Notes: a model not told the origin generated them from the sequence alone. A DNA stretch of 64,000 nucleotides from Arachnia propionica (GCF_037055325.1 NZ_CP146373.1:1364001-1428000), one strand, 5' to 3'; positions 42,142 through 51,059 are shown, numbered from the stretch's first letter. Made by a program: numbers and translations.

Positions 42142-44117
42142 AACGCTACCTCAAGTATCTCCTGGCCCTGATCTGCCTGATCGCGATCATCCTGCTGATC
42201 AGCAGATGCTTGGGCGAGCCTTCACCCAAGCCTCCGACACCGACACCGACGGGCAAACCGACGAGTGAGATGTCCGGCGAGGCCACCGCCCTGGATGCAG
42301 TGGATCAGCGCCAGGGCAAGGATCTCGACCCCGCCCGACTCGCTGAAGATCTCGTGCCACCCACCAACCGATGGTTCTCCGGGATGGTCTTCGGCCCCGA
42401 ATCCCTGCCGGTGTATCCCCTACCGCTGAGTTTCCAGCTGAAGGCCACCGGGTTCGATTTCGGGCTGCCGGAGGTGAAATCCACTGAAAAAACCCTGTTC
42501 GGTGGCCACCGGCCCGAGGTCTCCGTAACCCTGCCGGGTGTTGAGGGCTGGCAGGTGGTGGCCTACGACACGGTCACCGTCGTCGCGGAGGCGCGGGACG
42601 CATCTGGGCCCGTGGGCCGTGTCACGCTGGCCCAGGGTTCCCCCCAGATCACCTTCACCGCATCGAGGTCGGTGACCCTGGAAACCTCCCCGCTGCCCGA
42701 CCACTTCGCCCTGACCCCCGACCCCGGTTCCGGGGCCTCCCAGCTGCAGCTCGCCGAGGGACAGGCAGCGACGTGGGTCGCCGTCCCCGACGGGATGTCG
42801 AAGGCGGACCTGCTCGACAAGATCCACCCCGTGACGTCGTCCGAGGCGTCGTGGCAGGTCAGCGATGACAAGGTCTCCACAACCATCGGATGGCACACCG
42901 CCGATGGGGCCCCCACCCTGGTGTCCGCCATGCCCCATCAAACTGCGGACGCCGCCCAGGATTGCCAGCTGGGAACCTACAAGAGCGTCTACGGCACACT
43001 CCAGCTGTGCCTGACGTCGTCGGTGACCTGGAACACCCCGAAACAGCCGGCGCCGGCGACCTACGACCTGGGCGGCCTGGACGAAACCGCCCGCACGAAA
43101 CTCATCACACACCTCGAGGCGGACGTGCAGGGCCTTCCGGCCTATCCCGCCGACACCTACTTCGCCGGGAAGGCAATGGCCCGGGATGCCCAGCTCATGC
43201 ACCTGGCGAAAACGCTGGGGCGCGATGACCTGGCGGCAACGGTCCGCAACCGGCTGGTGCCCGAGCTGAAGACGTGGCTGAACCCGGCGGGATGCGCTGA
43301 TTCGAAGGCCGACCGTTGTTTCTTCTACGACCAGACAAATCACGGCATGGTCGGCCTGGTGTCCACCTTCGGCAGCGACGAGTTCAACGACCACCACTTC
43401 CACTACGGCTACTTCCTGCACGCGGCGGCCCTCGTCGCCATGGACGACCCGAGCCTGCTCCCAGAGTTGTCACCGGTCGCAACCCTTCTGGCCTCTGACA
43501 TCGCCCGCCCGATGGGCTCGGAGAATTTCCCCGCCATGCGCGTCTACGACGTCTACGCCTCCCACTCATGGGCCTCCGGCACCTCACCGTTCGCCGACGC
43601 CAACAACCAGGAATCCACCAGTGAAGCCGTTGCGGCCTGGATGGGACTTCGCCTCTGGGCAGAAACCAGCGGCGATCAGGCCTTGGCCGACCAGGCCACC
43701 TGGATGCAGTCCAGCGAGGCCGATGCTGCCTTGAAATACTGGTTGAACTTCAACGTCGACGATCCACTCTACGCACCGCTCGACCACAGCTACCTGCCCT
43801 TGAACTTTGGCGGCAAGCGTGATTTCGCCACATGGTTCTCCGCTGATCCGGAAGCCGGTCTTGCCATCCAGGTTCTCCCCGTGACCCCAGCCTCAACCTA
43901 TCTCGGGGTGGACCGCACCAGGGTGGCGACCAACGTCGACGAGGCTTTGACCGCCGACACCTTCAACCGCACCTACGGGGACCTGTTGCTGGCCTACTGG
44001 GCCCTATCCGGACCGGATGCCCGGAAACAGGCGATCGACCTGGCAGAGACGGTTCCCATTGACGACGGATTCTCTCGCTCCCTTCTGCTGGCCTGGCTGT
44101 ATGCCCTGAAGGAGTGA
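42138..44117 (+). CDS. Glycoside hydrolase family 81 (endo-beta-1,3-glucanase-like), membrane-anchored
   Basis: 659 residues from GTG 42138, overlapping the previous stop by 4 nt. An N-terminal membrane helix (YLLALICLIAIILLI) with a following cysteine leads to a Pro/Thr-rich linker. An N-terminal beta domain opens with PTNRWFSGMVFG and PLSFQ. The C-terminal toroid has the GH81 motifs SDEFNDHHFHYGYFLHAAA (~414-432) and NNQESTSEAVAAW, where Glu492 and Glu496 are the catalytic candidates. GH81 enzymes cleave beta-1,3-glucan. Synthase operons usually include a hydrolase specific for their product (for example BcsZ for cellulose). Confidence 0.88.
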   Translation: MKRYLKYLLALICLIAIILLISRCLGEPSPKPPTPTPTGKPTSEMSGEATALDAVDQRQGKDLDPARLAEDLVPPTNRWFSGMVFGPESLPVYPLPLSFQLKATGFDFGLPEVKSTEKTLFGGHRPEVSVTLPGVEGWQVVAYDTVTVVAEARDASGPVGRVTLAQGSPQITFTASRSVTLETSPLPDHFALTPDPGSGASQLQLAEGQAATWVAVPDGMSKADLLDKIHPVTSSEASWQVSDDKVSTTIGWHTADGAPTLVSAMPHQTADAAQDCQLGTYKSVYGTLQLCLTSSVTWNTPKQPAPATYDLGGLDETARTKLITHLEADVQGLPAYPADTYFAGKAMARDAQLMHLAKTLGRDDLAATVRNRLVPELKTWLNPAGCADSKADRCFFYDQTNHGMVGLVSTFGSDEFNDHHFHYGYFLHAAALVAMDDPSLLPELSPVATLLASDIARPMGSENFPAMRVYDVYASHSWASGTSPFADANNQESTSEAVAAWMGLRLWAETSGDQALADQATWMQSSEADAALKYWLNFNVDDPLYAPLDHSYLPLNFGGKRDFATWFSADPEAGLAIQVLPVTPASTYLGVDRTRVATNVDEALTADTFNRTYGDLLLAYWALSGPDARKQAIDLAETVPIDDGFSRSLLLAWLYALKE

Positions 44118-44173
44118 GAGGTGTGGTCACACAGCGCTGCTGAACAGTGGATGCAGCGGTGACGGGCCGGCGT

Positions 44174-44179
44174 TAGGGT
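44174..44179 (+). promoter_or_regulatory. -10 box TAGGGT, probable leaderless start
   Basis: TAGGGT ends 7 nt before ATG 44187 and overlaps the only purine-rich stretch. It can serve either as a weak Shine-Dalgarno (AGGG) or as a -10 box of a leaderless transcript. Confidence 0.4.
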
Positions 44180-44186
44180 GTGCGCC

Positions 44187-44861
44187 ATGGACATCCTGTT
44201 CGACACGGCCAATCTCGACGACATCGAGCGGCTCACCCCGATCTACCCCGTCACCGGTGTGACCACCAACCCCACGATCCTCAAGGCCGAGGGCAGGGTT
44301 GACTTCTACGAGCACTTCCGCCGGATCCGCGAGATCATCGGCCCCGACCGCACCCTGCATGTCCAGGTTCTCGCGAAGGACACCCGCGGCATGATCGATG
44401 ACGCCCACAAACTGCTGGACAGGATTGACGACAAGGTCTACCCCAAGATCCCCACCACGGAGGCCGGCATCGCTGCCATGCGACATCTGAAGGCCGAGGG
44501 GGTCAGGGTGACCGCTACCGCGATCTACTCCAAGACCCAGGGATTCCTGGCAATCGCGACCGGGGTCGACTATCTGGCGCCCTACTACAACCGGATGCAG
44601 TCGCTCGACATCGACACCCGCGGCACCCTGGAGGCCCTCGCCGGTTTCATCCGTCGGTTCGACGCCCCCAGCAAGATCATGGCGGCGAGCTTCAAAAATG
44701 TCTCCCAGGTCTCCCACGCTCTCGAAGCGGGCGCCGATGCTGTGACGCTGTCACCGAAGTTGCTGCGCGTCGCCCTGTCGGCGCCGGGAATCGAGGCCGC
44801 AGTCGACACCTTCATAGACGACTGGGAGAAGGTCTACGGCACCCGATCGCTGCCCGACTGA
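44187..44861 (+). CDS. Fructose-6-phosphate aldolase/transaldolase-family protein
   Basis: 224 residues from ATG 44187 (GTG 44178 is an alternative). Short TalC/FSA-type transaldolase: MDILFDTANLDDIERL and TGVTTNPTILK at the N-terminus, the Schiff-base Lys87 in YPKIPTTEAG, then VTATAIYSKTQGFLA and a C-terminal TLSPKLLRVAL. FSA enzymes cleave or form fructose-6-phosphate from dihydroxyacetone and glyceraldehyde-3-phosphate; close relatives are true transaldolases. The single-gene transcript stands apart from the glucan operon. Confidence 0.88.
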   Translation: MDILFDTANLDDIERLTPIYPVTGVTTNPTILKAEGRVDFYEHFRRIREIIGPDRTLHVQVLAKDTRGMIDDAHKLLDRIDDKVYPKIPTTEAGIAAMRHLKAEGVRVTATAIYSKTQGFLAIATGVDYLAPYYNRMQSLDIDTRGTLEALAGFIRRFDAPSKIMAASFKNVSQVSHALEAGADAVTLSPKLLRVALSAPGIEAAVDTFIDDWEKVYGTRSLPD

Positions 44862-45019
44862 GATCGTCACGACCGCCCCGACGAGGAATCCCCCTGGTTT
44901 TCCGTTTCCCCGGAAACACCGCCCTCGTGTTGGTAGCGTGTCCGGGTCCGTCCTGAGAGGGGATGGTGAGGGACGCGCGCCGGCTGAGTTTCGGTGCGCA
45001 TGGACGAAGGAAGTCTGAG

Positions 45020-46324
45020 ATGAGCTCGAAGTTCTTGTTGTCGGTGGTGACGGCACTTGCCGTCTCGGCGATGGCGCTGTCAGCGTGCGGAGGATCGGCG
45101 CAGAATGCAGCAACGCAATCAGCCAGCGCCCCGGATCAGTCGGTGAGCGCCACCTGCGGGGCCTTGACCGTGACCCAGGGATGGTATGGCGACAACCGTG
45201 AACGACTGGATGCCATGATCAAGGAGATCGGGACGTGCACCGGTGATGGGGACGTGGTGAATGGGGCCCCGCTCGCGCTGTTTGACTGGGACAACACCGT
45301 GGTCAGAAACGACATAGGTGACGCCACCACCTTCTGGCTGCTGGCCAACAGCAAGATTCTGCAACCCTCCGACTGGACACAGGTCAGTTCTTTCCTGACA
45401 CCAGCAGCGGTGGAGGACCTGACGTCGTCCTGCGGTTCGCTTGCCGAACCCGGTCAGCCCCTGCCCACCGGTTCCGAGGCAGGAACGGCCTGTGCGGACG
45501 CGATTCTCTCCGCCTATTCCGAGGGCACCACCACGCGCGGGGAGAAGGCCTTCGAAGGCTTCAACGCCAGACGCATCGAACCCCAATACGCCTTCGCCGC
45601 CCAGCTGCAAGCCGGGTACACCGACGAGGAGATCGCCGGGTTCGCGTCCCAGGCCCGGAAACAGAACATGGCTGCCGAGGAGGGAACCACCCAGAGGGTC
45701 GGGTCCAAGGATGTGACGGGCTGGGTTCGGTACTACGACCAGATCACTGATCTGATCAAAACGCTGAAGGAGAATGGTTTCGACGTGAGGATCATCTCGG
45801 CTTCCGCCGAACCTGTTGCCCGGGTGTGGGCCGAACCCCTGGGGTTGACCGACAACAAGGTGATGGGCGTGGCGATGGCCCATGATGGCGACCGGATCAC
45901 CGCGTCCCTGATGCCCTGCGGCGGCGACGAAGCGAGCATGCCCTACATCGAGGGGAAACGCTGCCGGGTGAACCAGGACGTCCTCGGCATCACCGGCCCC
46001 GATGCCTTCAAACCCGCCCCGGAGTCGCAGCGCCAGGCCTTCAGCGCCGGGGACTCCGACACCGACGTCTCGTTTCTGATCGACGCCACCACGCTGCGCC
46101 TGGTTATCAACCGGAACAAGACCGAGCTGATGTGCAACGCCTACGACAACGAGGACGGCAAGTGGCTGATCAACCCGATGTTCATCGAACCGAAGGGCCA
46201 GAAAACCGACCCCTATCCATGTTCCACCAACGGCGAGATCCTTCCCGACGGCGGAACCGGACCGCTGAAGGACATCTCGGGCAACCTGATCGAGGACCAG
46301 CAGGACACGGTTTTTGGCGGTTGA
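45020..46324 (+). CDS. HAD-superfamily phosphatase lipoprotein
   Basis: 434 residues from ATG 45020 (AAGGAAG upstream). Signal MSSKFLLSVVTALAVSAMAL then lipobox ALSAC, with Cys23 lipidated. The HAD motif I is LFDWDNT (Asp89, Asp91); motif II is the serine of VRIISASAEPV and motif IV the acidic pair in AGDSDTDVSFL. The order and cap insertion (~95-240) fit PSP-like HAD enzymes that dephosphorylate phosphomonoesters. A surface lipoprotein version suggests phosphate scavenging; the substrate is unknown. It ends 9 bp before the stop of the convergent AraC gene. Confidence 0.85.
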   Translation: MSSKFLLSVVTALAVSAMALSACGGSAQNAATQSASAPDQSVSATCGALTVTQGWYGDNRERLDAMIKEIGTCTGDGDVVNGAPLALFDWDNTVVRNDIGDATTFWLLANSKILQPSDWTQVSSFLTPAAVEDLTSSCGSLAEPGQPLPTGSEAGTACADAILSAYSEGTTTRGEKAFEGFNARRIEPQYAFAAQLQAGYTDEEIAGFASQARKQNMAAEEGTTQRVGSKDVTGWVRYYDQITDLIKTLKENGFDVRIISASAEPVARVWAEPLGLTDNKVMGVAMAHDGDRITASLMPCGGDEASMPYIEGKRCRVNQDVLGITGPDAFKPAPESQRQAFSAGDSDTDVSFLIDATTLRLVINRNKTELMCNAYDNEDGKWLINPMFIEPKGQKTDPYPCSTNGEILPDGGTGPLKDISGNLIEDQQDTVFGG

Positions 46325-46333
46325 ATCGTGGGG

Positions 46334-47155
46334 TCATTCGGCTCCTCGTTGCCTGGCGTATGTGGCCGGCGTGATTCCGGTGGCCGATCGGAAGTCGCGT
46401 TGGAAATGGGCCTGATCGGAGTACCCGAGGGATGCGGCCAGATCGGCCAGGGCCGCATCCCCCAACAGCTGCCAGGAGGCCTCGTGAAGTCGTCTGCGGC
46501 GGATCAGCCATTTCGGTGCCAGCCCGATTCTTCTCACCGCTAGGCGTTGCAGCGCGCGTTCGTTCATGCCAAACCGTTCACAGATCTGGGAGACCCGTTG
46601 GATGGTGGGGTCGTTCTCGACGGTGCGGACGATGGTGTTCACCGCAAGGCCCTCAGGATCCACCGGGGTCAACCTCCGCAAAGCGGTCTCCATCACCGCG
46701 ACGGCGGATTCTCTGGCTGCTGGATCATCGGGGTTGGTCATGCTGGCCCGGATGTCAGCAACCAGTCGAGGAACCTCCGTCAGGGTGGAGTCCTGAAGCG
46801 CGATCTGCCCATCGACCAGGGTCGAGACGTCCGCCCCGAGCAGCTGACGTCCCGCAGCAGGTTGCAGCATCGCTCCGACAGTCCAGCCACGACCGGTGAG
46901 TCTCTTGGTGGCAAGTCCGCTGGTGGGGCCGACCAGGCTGGCGTGATCGGCGGCGACCGTGATGAGACAGACCGGGTATTGCAGGACCCGTTGGATCGAC
47001 TCTCGTCCGGGAGCGAGATCCCACACCGGCACCCAGAAACGTCGCACCACGTCCGCCAGGCCAGCCCGGGGCGCGAAGCGATACACCGGGGGGCTGAAAC
47101 CATGGTCGTCGGCGAGATGGGCCCGTTCCAGGAAGAACGTGTCGTATTCGTTCAA
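46334..47155 (-). CDS. AraC-family transcriptional regulator
   Basis: 273 residues from TTG 47155, which has GGGAGGGAGGAAG directly upstream; longer frames lack this site. The N-terminal ~150 residues form a DUF6597-like domain (YRFAPRAGLADVVRRFWVPVWDL, GWTVGAMLQPAAGRQLLG). The C-terminal AraC double helix-turn-helix includes VSQICERFGMNERALQRLAV and LADLAASLGYSDQAHFQRDF. Regulators of this shape often control an adjacent divergent gene; the DinB-like gene starts 35 bp away in the opposite direction. Confidence 0.87.
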   Translation of the reverse strand: MNEYDTFFLERAHLADDHGFSPPVYRFAPRAGLADVVRRFWVPVWDLAPGRESIQRVLQYPVCLITVAADHASLVGPTSGLATKRLTGRGWTVGAMLQPAAGRQLLGADVSTLVDGQIALQDSTLTEVPRLVADIRASMTNPDDPAARESAVAVMETALRRLTPVDPEGLAVNTIVRTVENDPTIQRVSQICERFGMNERALQRLAVRRIGLAPKWLIRRRRLHEASWQLLGDAALADLAASLGYSDQAHFQRDFRSATGITPATYARQRGAE

Positions 47156-47189
47156 TACTTCCTCCCTCCCCACGAGCACACTAGCGTTC

Positions 47190-47732
47190 ATGGATACCCG
47201 GATCACGCAGTTCCTCGGCCACGTCGACACCTTCACTCAACGAATCGCGAACCTCCACACCGACCATTGGGAGAACCCAAGTCCCTGTGAGGGATGGACC
47301 GCGAAAGATGTCCTCGACCACGTCATCGGCACCCAACGCGACATCTTCAGCAAACGAGGTCTGGACCTGGGACCTCGCCCAGACGGAGCACCACAGGAAG
47401 CCTGGGCCGCGCACGCAGCCGCCGTGAGGTCGGCGGTGAACGACGAGGAAACGCTCCTGGCCACCTACGACTCTTTCTTCGGACCGACCACCCTGGCCGA
47501 CACGCTGCTGAGCTTCTACTGCTTCGACCTGATCATCCACGCCTGGGACATCCACCAGGCGACCGGAAACGACCTCAATCTCACATCCGCAGAGCTGGAT
47601 CTCCTGGAAACCTACATCCGGTCATGGGGTGAAGTCCTGTACCAGGAGGGAATCTGCAAACCTCCCGTCGAGGTTCCAGACGACGCAGACCGCCAAACCC
47701 GCATCCTGGCCCTGACAGGTCGCCGCCGCTGA
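47190..47732 (+). CDS. DinB-like/maleylpyruvate-isomerase N-terminal family protein (TIGR03086 type)
   Basis: 180 residues from ATG 47190. A four-helix bundle with SPCEGWTAKDVLDHVIGTQ (the W-T-x-K-D-x-x-x-H motif with the first metal histidine) and FDLIIHAWDIHQATG (the second pair of histidines). Family members are mycothiol-linked or metal-dependent enzymes with mostly unknown substrates. A 372-bp copy of its 3' part lies at 50688-51059. Divergent from the AraC gene, probably its target. Confidence 0.85.
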   Translation: MDTRITQFLGHVDTFTQRIANLHTDHWENPSPCEGWTAKDVLDHVIGTQRDIFSKRGLDLGPRPDGAPQEAWAAHAAAVRSAVNDEETLLATYDSFFGPTTLADTLLSFYCFDLIIHAWDIHQATGNDLNLTSAELDLLETYIRSWGEVLYQEGICKPPVEVPDDADRQTRILALTGRRR

Positions 47733-47867
47733 CGCGTACTCCGCCCGAGGCGCCGAGTCGTGAACTTGGAAGATCACATCGGGAAACAGATTGAATCGCA
47801 TTCGCTGACCCCAGCAGGCGGGGTGGTTCTCACGAAATTTGGAGGCTTGTACACAGTCTCTCCGAAA

Positions 47868-47999
47868 CTGGTTGAGCCGGACCGCGACGAAGGAGCAGTC
47901 CACCTCGAAACCACCAGAGCCCGCCGCAATTCCCTGGACACGACCACCGGGGGTTTCGAGGCGGCCGGCTCGCGGAGTGAGCAGGCCGGTTCAACCGGC
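47868..47999. repeat. Pair of REP-like palindromic elements, inverted
   Basis: Element 1 (47868-47912) starts CTGGTTGAGCCGG and ends CCTCGAAACC. Element 2 (47952-47999) starts GGTTTCGAGG and ends CCGGTTCAACCGG, so it is the inverted counterpart. They are 39 bp apart. The GGTTGAGC...TCGAAACC frame is a dispersed repeat type seen in many actinobacterial genomes; a related palindrome is at 32829-32876. They occupy most of the gap between the DinB-like gene and the ISAs1 element. Confidence 0.65.
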
Positions 48000-48049
48000 T
48001 ACTGTCCCTCGAGACCTTGGCCACACCCCCTCGTCAGAGGATTGCGCTG

Positions 48050-48059
48050 ACCGACGCCC
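48050..48059. repeat. Left target-site duplication of ISAs1 element
   Basis: ACCGACGCCC, identical to 49380-49389 on the other side of the element. Confidence 0.85.
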
Positions 48060-49379
48060 CAGGGGGTCGGCAAAGTCGGTTTAGGTGGTTGTTTGGGTGA
48101 GTAGCTTGATGGCGCGTTTTGGTTGTCGTGATAGGGACCTGGTGGTTGAGGCGATGGCGGCTTGGACGCCGTAGGCCAGTCGGATGAGGCTGATGGCCAG
48201 GTTGCGCAGGGCGGCCATGATCTCGGGGCCGTTAGCGGTGCGCAGCTGGTGGTGGTCCTCGTCGAAGACCATGTCTCTGACCCAGTGGAGCCGGTTCTCG
48301 ATTCCCCAGTGCCCTTGGATCCAGGCGGTGACGGTCTCGGGCTGGGCATCAGTCATGGGTAGAGAGCAGACCAGGTAGACCACCTCCACAGTCGTCGTCT
48401 TGGCGCTACCGCTGCTGTTCTTGCCTGTGTTCCTGCGATTCTTGGTGGTTCGGGTGCGCCGGACCTGGATCACCTGAGCCGCCCCGGGGAAGTCCACCCA
48501 GGCGGGAGCCTCGACCGCTTTGACGGTACGCCGCACCCGCCGCCCACGCGAAGTGTCAACGCTTGAGATTGACGGAACGTTCTTCCAGGGCAGCTTCTTG
48601 AGCGTCCTACGTACACCGGGCTGGTTGTTCTTGACAGTGAGAAGATAGTGACCACCCTGATCGTGGATCCAGTGAGCGGTGTCTACCTGGGTGTGCATGG
48701 CGTCGGCGGTGACCACCGCCCCGTCCAGGTCCAACGGTTCGAGAAGCTCCCTGAGCGCCGGGATCTCGTTGGTCTTGTCCGCCACCCGCGCCTGGGTCAG
48801 GACCGTGCCGGTGGCGTGATCCAGGGCTGAGAGGAGATGAGGCGCCGGGTCCTTGCTGGTACGGGCCCCACGCATGGTCTTGCCGTCCACCGCGATCACC
48901 CTTCGACCGGCGACGGTGCCGGTACGTGTACAGAACCAGGACCTCAAATGGGTGTTGAGGTCTGCGGGGTCCAGGTCCTGGAGCACCCTGCGGATGGTGG
49001 ACTCCGACGGCAGGGCCTGGCCCGCCTCCAGGCCCAGGGCCTCCAGGTCGGTGGCGGTCAGATCGGTGGTGTGCTCCCATATCGCCGTCAGGCTGCGACA
49101 CCCGGCCATCACTCCGGTCACGGCCAGTGACAGCACCGTGAACAGGCTGTGGCGTACTCCCCGCCGATCACGCGGGTCGTCCACGTTCTTAAGAACCTCG
49201 ACCAGGGGCTGGCGTGACAGAACGGTCGTGGTGGAAGATGACATCAGCGCGGGCTCCCAGGACGAAAGGGATGACTAGACACCACTCATCGTCCCTACGG
49301 GGCCCGCGCCCCACCTCAACGACACGCCACCCCTGTCAACGCTCAGCCGCCCTCACCCACCCACTTTGCCGACCCCCTG
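48060..49379. mobile_element. Intact ISAs1-family insertion sequence (1320 bp)
   Basis: Terminal inverted repeats both read CAGGGGGTCGGCAAAGT from the outside inward: left 48060-48076, right the complement of 49363-49379. They are flanked by 10-bp direct repeats ACCGACGCCC. One transposase gene fills the element. Intact ends, intact transposase and a perfect target duplication indicate recent insertion. The pre-insertion site would read CTG-ACCGACGCCC-CA, whose flanking bases resemble the IS ends. Confidence 0.9.
48081..49244 (-). CDS. ISAs1-family transposase
   Basis: 387 residues. The N-terminal domain of the ISAs1 family has DPRDRRGVRHSLFTVLSLAVTGVMAGCRS. The RNase H-like catalytic part begins VIAVDGKTMRGAR (first Asp), continues VVTADAMHTQ (second Asp) and HYLLTVKNNQ, and ends with RLHWVRDMVFDEDHHQLR, which supplies the glutamate. 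It is full length with no frameshift and fills the element between its inverted repeats. Confidence 0.95.
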   Translation of the reverse strand: MSSSTTTVLSRQPLVEVLKNVDDPRDRRGVRHSLFTVLSLAVTGVMAGCRSLTAIWEHTTDLTATDLEALGLEAGQALPSESTIRRVLQDLDPADLNTHLRSWFCTRTGTVAGRRVIAVDGKTMRGARTSKDPAPHLLSALDHATGTVLTQARVADKTNEIPALRELLEPLDLDGAVVTADAMHTQVDTAHWIHDQGGHYLLTVKNNQPGVRRTLKKLPWKNVPSISSVDTSRGRRVRRTVKAVEAPAWVDFPGAAQVIQVRRTRTTKNRRNTGKNSSGSAKTTTVEVVYLVCSLPMTDAQPETVTAWIQGHWGIENRLHWVRDMVFDEDHHQLRTANGPEIMAALRNLAISLIRLAYGVQAAIASTTRSLSRQPKRAIKLLTQTTT

Positions 49380-49389
49380 ACCGACGCCC
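49380..49389. repeat. Right target-site duplication of ISAs1 element
   Basis: ACCGACGCCC, identical to 48050-48059. Confidence 0.85.
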
Positions 49390-49510
49390 CACCTGTGAAT
49401 AAGCCTCCATGTTTGTGACGGTGGAGGTCTATTACCATATCGATTCGCTGGATGCGGAGTATCCATATGACATTGTGACCTATGGTTTCAGGGTATGAGG
49501 AGGTGCGATT

Positions 49511-50170
49511 GTGCGGGTAAGTGATCTGGTGGGCGAGGGACATGAGTGCGCAGTGCGAGTCCTGCTCCCAGTCCGTGGCGCCGCGGGGCAGTGGCATTTC
49601 TGGAAGGACGTCGTCGATTCCGTAGAGATTGACGGGGAGGTGTATTGGGAACAAATCTGCGACAGAGCCCCGAAGTTGATGGATGCTCCATACGGGGACT
49701 TGTCCGACCAGACAGCAGCGATGCTCGTTGATGCTCTTGCGCAGGGACGGGACGGTGAATGCTACTTCGCCCTCTGGAAGGGTCACGGGGAGAACAGTAC
49801 CATGACGAGCGCACCCTTGGACGTGCCCGCTTGGGTGCCGCCTCTCGTGCGTCACCTGTCGTTGGCCCCGGACAGCATAGGCGATCTTCCAGGCATCCCG
49901 CGGGATGTTATTTTGATCCACGAGCCACTGTCATGGCTTACCCGCGATCTCCCTGTACTAGTGCAGCAATGCCCGCTGATGATCCTGCCCCACGACCGCA
50001 GCTTTGTCGCGGCATGTCCGATCTACCACGACTCGGTGTATATCGGCTGCACAACGATACTGAGAGATTCCCTACTGGCCGCCGAGCTCGACAGTTATCC
50101 GATCAAACTCAGCAGCATGATCCGCGGGACCATTGATTGGCAACCCCCGGACCTAGTGACCTGGCGTTGA
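49511..50170 (+). CDS. Hypothetical protein next to IS elements
   Basis: 219 residues from GTG 49511 with AGGAGG six nucleotides upstream. No family recognised. Mixed alpha/beta sequence, tryptophan-rich (WHFWKDVV, YWEQICDR, YFALWKGHGE), with a hydrophobic LIHEPLSWLTRDLPVLVQQCPLMILPHD stretch that need not be a membrane helix. Its last six codons overlap the end of the convergent IS630 remnant, so its native 3' end may have been lost when that element inserted. Confidence 0.65.
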   Translation: MRVSDLVGEGHECAVRVLLPVRGAAGQWHFWKDVVDSVEIDGEVYWEQICDRAPKLMDAPYGDLSDQTAAMLVDALAQGRDGECYFALWKGHGENSTMTSAPLDVPAWVPPLVRHLSLAPDSIGDLPGIPRDVILIHEPLSWLTRDLPVLVQQCPLMILPHDRSFVAACPIYHDSVYIGCTTILRDSLLAAELDSYPIKLSSMIRGTIDWQPPDLVTWR

Positions 50171-50690
50171 GGTGAGTTTACGTTTGCGGTCGATTTTGGC
50201 GAGGATTTCGTCTGGGATTTTGGTCCAGACAAACGAGTGTTTTCGGTTGTTCCAGCTGCTAATGAATTCGCAGATCTTGCCGATCAACTCGCGGACTGAA
50301 ACGAAAGTACCGCCTCGGATGGCCTGACGCTCGATGATGCCGAACCAAACCTCAACCAGGTTCAACCATGACCCCGACGTCGGGGTGAAGTGGACCTTGA
50401 TACACGGGTTTACTCTAAGCCAGTTGCGGACCTCGACTCGCTTGTACGCGGCGTAGTTGTCCATCACCAGGTGTAGTTCCAGCTCCCGGGCAGGCACGAG
50501 CCACATGCGTGAGGAAACCGAGGAACTCTTGGTGGCGGTGCCGGTCCTTGCAGAGCCCGGTCACCTTCCCAGTGACGATCTCCAGGGCAGCGAACAAAGT
50601 GGTGGCACCATGGCGGACGTAGTCGTGGCTGCCTGGCTCGTTGTGACCAGGTTCCATCACACACACCTTCTGGATGCGATCCAACGCCTG
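50153..50690 (-). pseudogene. IS630-family transposase remnant (5'-truncated, frameshifted)
   Basis: On the minus strand the upstream part encodes QALDRIQK, SHDYVRHGATTLFAALEIVTG and FLGFLTHVARAC in one frame. The downstream part continues in another frame with LHLVMDNYAAYKR and HFTPTSGSWLNLVEVWFGII, ending at 50153. These are the second and third catalytic blocks of IS630 DDE transposases. A one-base shift near 50495 separates them. The N-terminal helix-turn-helix half is missing: at 50690 the sequence jumps directly into the duplicated DinB-like gene. Confidence 0.85.
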
Positions 50691-51059
50691 GACCTGGGAC
50701 CTCACCCAAACGGAACACCACAGGAAGCCTGGGCCGCACACACAGCCGCCCTGAGATCGGCGACAAACGACGAGGAAACACTCCTAGCCACCCACGACTC
50801 CTTCTTCGGACCGACCACCCTGGCCGACACGCTACTGAGCTTCTACTGCTTCGACCTGATCATCCACGCCTGGGACATCCACCAGGCGACCAGAAACGAC
50901 CTCACACTCACATCCGCAGAGCTGGATCTCCTGGAGACCTGCATCCGGTCGTGGGGTGAGGTCCTGTACCAGGAGGGAATCTGCAAACCTCCCGTCGAGG
51001 TCCCCGGCACCGCTGACCGCCAAACCCGCATCCTGGCCCTGACAGGTCGCCGCCGCTGA
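50688..51059 (+). pseudogene. 5'-truncated duplicate of the DinB-like gene
   Basis: 372 bp collinear with 47361-47732 without indels; the encoded 123 residues differ from the intact copy at about 13 positions and end at the same stop. The first third, including the SPCEGWTAKDVLDH motif, is missing and replaced by the IS630 remnant. The reading frame stays open, so the divergence may be recent or the fragment may still be translated from an in-frame start in the IS, but function is unlikely without the first metal ligand. Confidence 0.85.
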
